Part shown: piece by piece, positions 1 to 7,400 of the stretch
Layout: every line of letters starts with the position of its first letter
How positions within the stretch are numbered: position 1 is the stretch's first letter
Origin: Parabacteroides sp.
Lineage (GTDB): Bacteria > Bacteroidota > Bacteroidia > Bacteroidales > Tannerellaceae
Direction: 5' to 3'
DNA length: 8,448 bases
Assembly (NCBI GenBank): GCA_019411205.1
Contig: DXRF01000080.1
Location: 1-8,448 of the forward strand
The notes under the pieces: model-generated
Databases searched by the model: none
Seen by the model: only the letters and a program-made list of their open reading frames with translations
Told to the model about the DNA's origin: nothing
Translations under genes and position numbers: made by a program

Positions 1-2782
1 CACCTACATTGATATCCACTCCCGGACGATAGCTGCGTACCAGCTGTTCACGTTCACGCTTGCCGCCGTTCTGGTCCGTCAACTTCACGAACTGTTTGTA
101 TTCGATCTTAGAGTTCAGCATATCCTGAATCCCTGCTTTGATCTCGACAGCCTTGCCGATCTTCTTCGAAAAAGTCAAGTCCAGGGAATTACGAGGCATC
201 TCGTATATGTCGGGAATATCTTCATTCTGGTCCTGCATTGGGACACCGACCGACTCGATGCGCTTCCCGATACGGTTGTAAAGTAGAGAGGCGGAAATTC
301 CCTTGTCATCGTGCTGATAAAACAGACCGGCATTCACCAGATAAGGAGATTGCCCCGCCAATGGCCGGTCACGTTCAGGCGCTCCTTCCTCAAAGCGGAC
401 ACGGCTATGGATATAGGCGGCATTACAAACCAGGCTCAACCCTCTTAATCCGATAAAGTCAAGGCTTTTCTTCATATCCAACTCAATGCCGAACGTCTCG
501 GCATTCTTCGCATTGTGATAGGTATATTGCAAACCGGAACCCGCCTCGTTATAGGTTTCCTCGATCGGATCCTTGAACCGTTTGTAGAATGCACCGACTG
601 TTATCATCTCGCCAGATGCCGGATAGAATTCATAACGTACCTCCAGATTGTCCGCATAAGCATTCTTCAATTCGGTATTACCGACAATATTCGCATCCCG
701 CTCGAAATTAAAATATACATACGGTACAATTTCACGGAACTCCGGCCGGTTAACCGAACGGCCATAAGCTGCACGCACAAGGTGTTTCGCAGACAGGTTG
801 TAAGAGATATTGACGGAAGGGAAAAAATCGCTCGTCCGGTTATCCAAGTGAACAGGAGTCGTACCGTCTGAACTGTAACCATCCATTTTAAGGTTATAAT
901 ACTCCATACGGACACCGATATTGGCATTCAGCGCCTCCCCGTAGTTCAACTTGGCAGAGACATAAGCAGCTCCCAAGATATTTTCGGAAGTGTAGGAGTC
1001 ACTGTTCGTCGTTGTCTCACGCATCCATATCCGGTCTGCCGAAATATTCTCATCACAGAACAACCCCGTATAATCCCAGTCGGCATACCGGTCATACCCT
1101 TTACCTAACAGATTGTAACCGAAACGGCGAGCATCGAACGTACGACTCTTATATTCTCCATAGACACCACCATCAAGTACAGGGGCGAACTTGTCGGAGA
1201 CAGTGAACTTATGTTCATAATTGGCGGCGAGCGAAACACCGTGATCCTTCAAGTCCTGGTAATAGCGCATCGGATCGGAGACGTAATAATTCGGTAAATC
1301 CGTCTTCGTCTCGTCGAGGATGGAATTGACGATCTTACGGTCCGGTTCCCGATAGGCAGCAAAAGCATAGCCGGCAGTCCAGTCTACTTTGTTGATATTC
1401 TCCTGCAACGTATGCGTGCCACCAAGTTGCCCTGAATAGGTCGTACGTCCGGTATAAAGGGATTCCCACTTGCGGATCGCCTTGTCAGAATAATAGTTCA
1501 TCCCTTCCCTCTGCGTCAGAGCGGAAACACCACGCTGGCTGAAAAAGTTACGAAACTCGTATTTATGATCGCCTTTCATAAACGACCAGTTGAACAAGGC
1601 TCCTAACTTGGAGGTATTCCTATAGCGGACATCGTTGTACTCAAAGCGCGGACGTGAGAGATCGTTCGCCACATCATAGGCAATATAGTTGTTATTCACC
1701 GTCTCCGAATAATCGTAGCCGGTACTCCAGTTCACATTCGCGATATTCCCGATCTTCCAGTCGCCTGCATCGAAGGAGCGATGTGAGGTGAGCGAAATCT
1801 TTTGGTCCGGGATAGCCGTGAACCTGTTGATTCCCCACCTCTGGTTGATCCGCCGTGTAAAGGCAGCTGCTTCCTCTGTCGAATAATCCCCTAAATGAGA
1901 AGGGAAAGAAGAAGGCAGACTCCGCACCCCGGCCCCAAATCCGAGGTAGTCTTTCCAACTCCCGTCCGTCAGCTGGAAACTCCGGAAAGTAGCATTCGTA
2001 TTAAATCCCATCTGGTAAGATACGTTGAAGGTATTCCCGTCCGGTATATTCTTGGTCATCACTTGCACGAAACCACCGGAGAAATCGGCCGGCAGCTCGG
2101 CAGACGGACTTTTATAGACCATCATATTGTCGATCAACGAAGAAGGAAGCACATCGAACGAGAATGCCCGGCTGTCCGTCTCGCTCGAAGGAGTAGTCGT
2201 CTTGTTCAGCCAGACATTATTGTATCGTTGCGCCAGCCCCCGGACCACCACAAAACGGTCATCCACGATCGTAAGCCCCGGAATACGGCGCAACACCTCA
2301 GCGGCATCGCTGTCTTGTGTCTTGCCGATCTGTTGGGCTGAAATACCGCTTACGACCGGCAGGCTTTTCCGTACCGTATTGATAATGGCGGTTTCCGTTC
2401 CCAACTTTCGTTGTGCCACGACCACCACGTTCTGAAGTTGCAGGTCGGCATCGGACAGTTCGATTTTCAGTACCGACTCCTGATGTGCTTTCACCACGAC
2501 ATCCCGAATGGTTTCCGATTTATAAGAGACATAAGAAGCGACAATCGTATATTTGCCCGGTTTGACATTCTCTATACGAAAGTTTCCCTCCACGTCGGCA
2601 ATGGCCCCCACCGTAGTCCCTTCGATCACGACCGAAGCACCGATCAGCGCATCTTTGAATTTGGCATCCGACACCGTTCCGCAAATAACGCCTGTCTGCG
2701 CCCAGGCAGACAACGAAAGAAAACTCCCCAACAACAAAAGAAAGAACCTTTTCACATTTCCTGTTTCACACTTGTTTCCCAT
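1..2782 (-). CDS. TonB-dependent outer-membrane receptor (C-terminus cut by window edge)
   Basis: I translated the minus strand from 2782 to base 1 and found no stop (927 codons). Residues 1-28 form a signal peptide (basic KR, then FFLLLLGSFLSLSAWA, predicted cleavage before QTG). Residues about 31-117 are a carboxypeptidase-regulatory-like beta-sandwich (GVICGTVSD..., DVEGNFRIENVKPGKYT). A TonB-box-like VVVVAQ follows at 119-124. Residues about 145-245 are the plug, with RRIPGLTIVDDRFVVVRGLAQRY split around 165-186, PSSLIDNMMVYKSP and ELPADFSGGFVQVMTK. The rest alternates aromatic and polar residues as in a 22-strand barrel, including the SVNRPEFREIVP motif common in the late barrel. Length and the final SYRPGVDINVG suggest only a few residues are missing. 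Start: ATG 2782 is chosen, but GTG 2755 (in frame, better placed AGGA, more compact signal peptide) is a real alternative. It imports an unknown ligand across the outer membrane using TonB energy. The plug lacks the SusC-type signature, and no SusD partner is visible, although the downstream side is outside the window. Confidence 0.95.
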   Translation of the reverse strand, partial: MGNKCETGNVKRFFLLLLGSFLSLSAWAQTGVICGTVSDAKFKDALIGASVVIEGTTVGAIADVEGNFRIENVKPGKYTIVASYVSYKSETIRDVVVKAHQESVLKIELSDADLQLQNVVVVAQRKLGTETAIINTVRKSLPVVSGISAQQIGKTQDSDAAEVLRRIPGLTIVDDRFVVVRGLAQRYNNVWLNKTTTPSSETDSRAFSFDVLPSSLIDNMMVYKSPSAELPADFSGGFVQVMTKNIPDGNTFNVSYQMGFNTNATFRSFQLTDGSWKDYLGFGAGVRSLPSSFPSHLGDYSTEEAAAFTRRINQRWGINRFTAIPDQKISLTSHRSFDAGDWKIGNIANVNWSTGYDYSETVNNNYIAYDVANDLSRPRFEYNDVRYRNTSKLGALFNWSFMKGDHKYEFRNFFSQRGVSALTQREGMNYYSDKAIRKWESLYTGRTTYSGQLGGTHTLQENINKVDWTAGYAFAAYREPDRKIVNSILDETKTDLPNYYVSDPMRYYQDLKDHGVSLAANYEHKFTVSDKFAPVLDGGVYGEYKSRTFDARRFGYNLLGKGYDRYADWDYTGLFCDENISADRIWMRETTTNSDSYTSENILGAAYVSAKLNYGEALNANIGVRMEYYNLKMDGYSSDGTTPVHLDNRTSDFFPSVNISYNLSAKHLVRAAYGRSVNRPEFREIVPYVYFNFERDANIVGNTELKNAYADNLEVRYEFYPASGEMITVGAFYKRFKDPIEETYNEAGSGLQYTYHNAKNAETFGIELDMKKSLDFIGLRGLSLVCNAAYIHSRVRFEEGAPERDRPLAGQSPYLVNAGLFYQHDDKGISASLLYNRIGKRIESVGVPMQDQNEDIPDIYEMPRNSLDLTFSKKIGKAVEIKAGIQDMLNSKIEYKQFVKLTDQNGGKREREQLVRSYRPGVDINVG

Positions 2783-2812
2783 TCCTTACTACTTGTTACA
2801 TTTATTTGCCGG

Positions 2813-2820
2813 CAAAAGTA
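2813..2820 (-). promoter_or_regulatory. Candidate Bacteroidetes -7 box for the receptor gene
   Basis: On the minus strand this reads TACTTTTG, a match to the Bacteroidetes -7 consensus TAnnTTTG. It would give a short leader of roughly 25 bases before ATG 2782. No TTTG-like -33 element is found 19-21 bases upstream, which would fit a promoter that needs an activator. The TTACA/TGTAA cluster at 2843-2889 lies where such an activator would sit. The consensus is only five fixed bases, so chance matches are common. Confidence 0.4.
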
Positions 2821-2842
2821 GAAGGGACATATTGCAGGAAGA

Positions 2843-2889
2843 TGTAAACAGAATTACATTGAGTCTACGATTATTACAATCCGTTTACA
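2843..2889. promoter_or_regulatory. Phased TGTAA/TTACA cluster, candidate operator
   Basis: The pentamer TTACA or its complement TGTAA occurs at 2843-2847, 2854-2858, 2874-2878 and 2885-2889, with steps of 11, 20 and 11 bases, close to whole helical turns. The outer two belong to a perfect 7-bp inverted repeat (TGTAAAC at 2843-2849, GTTTACA at 2883-2889). A fifth TTACA is at 2796-2800. The cluster lies just upstream of the possible -7 box at 2813-2820, where an activator would bind. Binding by the adjacent AraC-type protein is inference only. Confidence 0.35.
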
Positions 2890-2912
2890 ACAAAAAGAAA
2901 GCAACCATTTGA

Positions 2913-2920
2913 CAAAGCTA
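2913..2920 (-). promoter_or_regulatory. Alternative -7 box for the receptor gene
   Basis: On the minus strand this reads TAGCTTTG, another TAnnTTTG match, about 130 bases upstream of the receptor start. No proper -33 box is seen; a T-run lies slightly too far upstream. If used, the transcript would carry the TTACA/TGTAA cluster in its leader. It is a less likely choice than the box at 2813-2820. Confidence 0.25.
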
Positions 2921-2950
2921 CCATCCCATAGCAGATTTAAGGTAAAAAGG

Positions 2951-2980
2951 GTTGTCGAGAAACTATTTATAGTATCTTTG
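2951..2980 (+). promoter_or_regulatory. Bacteroidetes-type promoter of the AraC-family gene
   Basis: A -33-like GTTG at 2951-2954 is followed after 18 bases by TATCTTTG at 2973-2980, a full match to the TAnnTTTG -7 consensus. The spacing is within one base of the usual 19-21. Transcription would begin near 2985-2990, giving a leader of about 100 bases before the ATG at 3089. That leader contains two other ATG codons (3001 and 3006). This is the best-supported promoter in the window. Confidence 0.6.
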
Positions 2981-3088
2981 AAAACAATTAAATAAACAAT
3001 ATGCGATGAACCAGGTCATGCGCAAACTCCCGAACGGAATACCGCAAGATGGCTATGTGAATAACAAAACAATCACAACGACTGCAGA

Positions 3089-4264
3089 ATGGACATACAT
3101 ATCTTATATATCATCGCTTATGCCACCAGCATCACTTCATGTCTGGGCAGTTGCGCCATCCTGCTGTTCCTCAACCACGGAAACATCGAGACAAACCCTG
3201 TCTATTTGAAGGCACGACGCATCCTCGCACTTGCCACCTTCCTCGTAGCTGTCGGTCATATCGTCTCGCTTACCGCACGAAAATGGCAACCCGTCGTGTT
3301 GGACATCGCCTCGTTTCCCGTCATCCTGATCGCCTCCTCGCAAGCCCTACTGTTCACTTTCGCGTTGATCCTGCTGTTCAACGGGCAATATGTCACCCGG
3401 CGGCGAATCCTACTATACGCCGCTCCTTCCCTTCTCTTCACCCTGGGGTATGTCGGAGCCTCCTTGATCTGGAAGGACCACCCCGTCTACGCATATCCGG
3501 AATGGGAATCATTGGTTACAAATCCGCCCTTCCTGATCCGCTCGCTCTATCTGCTGGCCTACCTCATCCAGTTAGGTATTTATACGAAGCTGTTCCTGCA
3601 CGAACGGCATACCTACCTCTCCCTCTTGGGAGAAGTAAAACCCGAAGACAGGTGGCTCAAGCTCGGCCAGGTGACAAACGCGTTCTTCCTCGCAACCGGT
3701 ATCAGCCTTTACGCACTGAGCCTCGCCTTGAATCCATATTTGCCACACGAAATCTTCGTAACCTTCCTGTTCGCTGTCTTCTATTTCGTATTCGGGATCT
3801 TCTATGCGAATTTCAGCTCCACCTACCAGGATGCCCGGGCTCGCATCCGTAAGCAAAACGCTCCCTTTCCCCCTCCCGCCGAAGCAGATATGGATGAACT
3901 GATCTGCTATCTGCAACCGGATGACGATAACAACCGTCTCTTCAAAGACATAGAAACCTACTTCCAGAAAGAGCAACCCTATCTGGATCCGAACTTCAAG
4001 ATATCCGACCTGCCCAGAGCAATCGGTGCAAACCCACACAAGCTGTCGACCGCCGTTGGCCGTGCCACAGGGCTGACAGTCCAGGATTATGTACTTCGCA
4101 TCCGTATCCGCCATTCCGCAGACCTCCTGTTACTGCCCGAAAATGCCGACCGCAAGATCGAAGACATCGCCTTCTCATCCGGTTTCCAGTCTACAAGTAC
4201 CTATAACCGAAATTTCATGAAACTAATGAAAACAACCCCTTCTCTGTTCCGAAGCCGCCTCTGA
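3089..4264 (+). CDS. Membrane-embedded AraC-family transcriptional regulator
   Basis: The 391-residue protein has two halves. Residues 1-241 are strongly hydrophobic with about seven predicted helices (near 4-28, 44-62, 70-97, 107-127, 149-168, 195-213, 222-241), putting the N-terminus outside and the C-terminus in the cytoplasm. A charged, proline-containing linker follows (about 242-295). Residues about 300-390 are an AraC-type double helix-turn-helix: first HTH around KISDLPRAIGANPHKLS (304-320), second around IEDIAFSSGFQSTSTYNRNF (357-376), ending in the family signature KLMKTTPSLFR. The start is fixed by an in-frame stop at 3062-3064, with no other start codon before 3089; no Shine-Dalgarno is visible. 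Such fusions let a DNA-binding domain stay at the membrane and respond to an envelope or membrane signal. It is divergent from the receptor and 223 bases ahead of the beta-helix gene, so either or both are plausible targets (inference). The signal is unknown. Confidence 0.93.
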   Translation: MDIHILYIIAYATSITSCLGSCAILLFLNHGNIETNPVYLKARRILALATFLVAVGHIVSLTARKWQPVVLDIASFPVILIASSQALLFTFALILLFNGQYVTRRRILLYAAPSLLFTLGYVGASLIWKDHPVYAYPEWESLVTNPPFLIRSLYLLAYLIQLGIYTKLFLHERHTYLSLLGEVKPEDRWLKLGQVTNAFFLATGISLYALSLALNPYLPHEIFVTFLFAVFYFVFGIFYANFSSTYQDARARIRKQNAPFPPPAEADMDELICYLQPDDDNNRLFKDIETYFQKEQPYLDPNFKISDLPRAIGANPHKLSTAVGRATGLTVQDYVLRIRIRHSADLLLLPENADRKIEDIAFSSGFQSTSTYNRNFMKLMKTTPSLFRSRL

Positions 4265-4285
4265 CAGGAATACCCCTGCTTCCTG
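4265..4285 (+). terminator. Weak 3' hairpin after the AraC-family gene
   Basis: Directly after the stop codon, CAGGAA (4265-4270) and TTCCTG (4280-4285) form a perfect 6-bp stem with a 9-base loop. There is no T-run behind it (AGAGAAACACC follows), so it is not a classic intrinsic terminator. It could stabilise the 3' end or slow transcription. The downstream gene may therefore receive some read-through. Confidence 0.3.
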
Positions 4286-4336
4286 AGAGAAACACCACTA
4301 TCCGTCCGGCAAAAGAACTCGCCCTGTATTCCTTTC

Positions 4337-4365
4337 GCGGATTTCAACCATAACTTTGCGGATTT
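4337..4365 (+). promoter_or_regulatory. -7 box flanked by 21-bp-spaced direct repeats
   Basis: TAACTTTG at 4351-4358 matches the TAnnTTTG consensus. No TTTG-like -33 box is present at the right distance. The octamer GCGGATTT occurs at 4337-4344 and again at 4358-4365, a 21-bp step, so the two copies lie on the same face of the helix and bracket the -7 box. Half-sites in direct orientation 21 bp apart are the arrangement classically bound by AraC. The leader to the beta-helix gene would be roughly 130 bases. Assignment as an operator is inference. Confidence 0.4.
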
Positions 4366-4417
4366 TGGGCATCCTTTCCACCCATTTCCTCACACCTTTG
4401 CCACCAAACGGTTAACG

Positions 4418-4434
4418 CCCGGCTTACCTCCGGG
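4418..4434 (+). other. Small GC-rich hairpin in the leader of the beta-helix gene
   Basis: CCCGG (4418-4422) pairs with CCGGG (4430-4434) around a 7-base loop. No T-run follows. It lies about 55-60 bases before the start codon and would be part of the 5' leader if the -7 box at 4351-4358 is used. A role in mRNA stability is possible, but a 5-bp stem is weak evidence. Confidence 0.2.
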
Positions 4435-4493
4435 TACTAATACATTACAATCGTGGCCAACGAAGAAAAAACACTTCAAATAATTATATGCAT

Positions 4494-7400
4494 ATGAAAA
4501 AAGATTTATACCTGAAAAAGACAATACGGCAAGCATTTGCCGTATTGGTCAGCATCATGATGCTGACACCGGTACAGAGAGGATGGGCACAAAACCCACA
4601 ATCCGGTCATAATCCGGGATCACGAAGTTCAGCCACAACGCCAAACGACCTGCAAACCACGACCACCTTACGATCGTTTTCTGTACAGGCAGCAAACATC
4701 CCCAATGTCATGCTGACGAAAGGAAGTACAACCCCGCTGACAAAAACAGGCGATACGGGAATCAGCATATCCCCCGACAGTCTTGTGAAAATCCATAATC
4801 CGGCAGAAGGCACGACATCCGATCCCGTCGGATGGAACACAGCTTTCAACCAGATACAACCCGGAGAAGAAATCCACTTGTACCAGAATGTCACACTGAC
4901 AAACACCGTGCACGTACTGCCTGCCGAAGACTGCACGATAGACGGTAACGGACACGAACTTCATTACACTCAAAACGGGGCAGAGAAAACACTCGTGCTC
5001 GATGCCGACATCACTTTCAAGAATATCAAACTGTTCGACGGGCTGATTGCCTGGGGCCACAAAGTGGTATTCGAAAGCAACATAACCCTATCCGGCAACT
5101 ACAGTGTCTGGGGCGGAGAGTATCGTAACGAAGGACACACGATCGACGGACGGGAAGACTATGTTATTGAAAACACGCACATAACCATCAAAAGCGGAGT
5201 GTTTAGTAATATATACGGGGGAAGTTCCGACGGAGAGATCACCGGCTCAACGTATGTGAAGATAGAAGGTGGGATATTCAACGATATCTATGGTGGCAAC
5301 AGTCATGCGGAAGCCAAAGCCATACCCGAAAATACGGAAGTCGTCATCAGTGGCGGGATAGTCAACGGGAATGTTTTCGGGGCCAGCTTACGCGGTTCGG
5401 TACAAGGAACTGCCAACCTGTCGATTTCGGGTAATGCCGTATTCAACGGACACGTACTCGGTGGCAGTGCCGCAGAAGAGGCTACTGTCAAGGACATAAA
5501 CGTCAATATATCCGGTGGAGCATTCTATCTTGGTTCCAACAATTGGGTTTTCGGAGGCAGTAACCTCGCTCCGGTAACCGGAACCATCACGATGCTTATT
5601 TCGGGAGGCTCTTTCAATGGTTTTCTGGCATGCGGTGGCAACGAAGCCATAGCAACCGCCCAAAACACATCACTTACCATCACCCGAGGGACATTCCATA
5701 AATGGGTATATGGCGGAGGCAGTAACGGCCCGGTGACAGAAACAGCCAAAACGGATATATCCGGCGGGACATTCGCCGGAAGCATATGCGGTGGAGGATT
5801 AAATGCTACCGCTACGTGCGGAAATACGGACATAACCTTATCCAACGTCTCATTAGGTAATAACACTTGGGTGTACGGCGGTGGCGAAGAAGGGGGTGTC
5901 ACCGGTTTAGCCAAGGTAACCGTCAAAAGCGGAACCATCAATAATGCCGTATATGGAGGAGCCGGAGGATGGAATACGGGTGCCGCTTGCGGGAACACGG
6001 AAGTAGTCGTCGAAGGCGGGACAATCGGTTGGGTATACGGTGGCGGTAATTTGGGCAAAGTTACGGAGACAGCCAAAGTAAACATATCGGGCGGAAGCGT
6101 GAAAAACAGTGTCTTCGGAGGTAGCGATGCCGAAGGGGCAACAGTAGGTAATACTTCGGTAAACATTACCGGAGGGACACAGAACTTCATCTATGGAGGC
6201 GGCTGGAACGGAAATGTCACCGGAACTGCCACAACGAACGTCTCCGGCGAAAACACGGTAGTCAAGGGCCTTATCTTCGGAAGTACGGAAGGGAACGGCA
6301 CGGTAGGCAACACGGATGTGACGGTTAACACATCCGTGAATAATCCCATCTGGGAAGTACATGGAGCCGGAATGAACAATAATAATACAGTGCACGGAAA
6401 AGTAACGGGAGACGCCAATATCACTATCCTGAATGGCATCACTCAAAACCTGTTTGGCTGTGCATCGGCAGTCGAGGGAAAGATCAACATAAACGTGAAA
6501 GGCGGGGAGATTAGAAGAATAAGTGGCATCGATAATTCTTTATCCCCCAACTCTCCTACTCCCACCTACGACGGAACAGTTCAAATCATCGTAGAAGGAG
6601 GAAATGCTTCCATCGGCGAGATAATCAGCCATAACTTCATCACACATCTTACCTACAGAAACTGCGGGACAGCCGATGCCCCTTACCTGATTTCCGAATT
6701 GTGGTCCATCAATAAAGTCACCTTGGATAATTCCTTTATCAAAGAAGAGGATTCTAAAACAGCTTTCCGTATCGACATGGGAGATAAAGAAACAATGGAA
6801 ATAGAAGGAAACGGACTCACCGGGGACTTCCATATAATCAATCTGAGCGGGATAATAGCCAGCAATCAGACTATTATCCGTGCTCCAGAGCTGTCGGGAA
6901 CATACAGTTTCATACACAAAACAGACAATAAGACGCTCTACAAAGCCGGTCCGACCTACCGCTATCCTGGCAACAACACGCTCCGTATGGTAAACATCCA
7001 AACACCGGATGCAACCATCGGAACTCTGACCGTCAAATGGGATGAAACAGTATTGGAAAACGGCGACCAGGTACCTGACGGGACAATATTGACGGTTACG
7101 GCTATCCCCACAGGCGAAAACAAATTGGTTGTCAAGGATAACAAAGTTCCGGTTACGGATGGTACACTCACTGTCACAACAGATGTGAACCTCACAGTCT
7201 CAATTGACGGAGGTCTCGACCTCACAAGCCAGACTACCGACATAACCATCAGCAAAACAGGCGACCAATGGCAATACCTCGCATTAGACTTGAAAAGCAC
7301 AAGCATGGCTGATTTCAATGGGATTATAACCGGGACATTGCCCGACAACAGGACCCTCCTGATCGATGGATCTGCCAAAGGCGAACTGACCTTCTATCAC

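Noticed and set aside
1..2782. Assignment of the receptor as SusC/RagA type
   Set aside because: The plug shows RGLAQRY and ELPADFSGGFVQV patterns in place of the SusC-type plug ending, and no SusD gene is in view.
1895..2821. Plus-strand frames opposite the start of the receptor gene
   Set aside because: The minus frame gives a signal peptide, carboxypeptidase-like domain and plug; the plus frames are compositional shadows.
3139..3852. Plus-strand 237-codon frame inside the regulator gene
   Set aside because: Out-of-frame shadow rich in Arg and Pro; the overlapping frame encodes a clear membrane and AraC-domain protein.
3572..4114. Minus-strand 180-codon frame opposite the regulator
   Set aside because: No family features and wholly covered by the regulator coding frame.
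4418..4434. Intrinsic terminator for the regulator gene
   Set aside because: Only a 5-bp stem and no T-run after it.
5525..6190. Antisense 221-residue proline-rich frame with PPPYTQ-like repeats
   Set aside because: It is the complement of the Gly-Gly/Tyr motifs of the beta-helix repeats; low complexity, no start signal, and the sense frame is fully explained.
5106..6521. CRISPR array or recent DNA tandem repeat
   Set aside because: The periodicity is at protein level; the DNA units are diverged, uneven in length and within one open frame.
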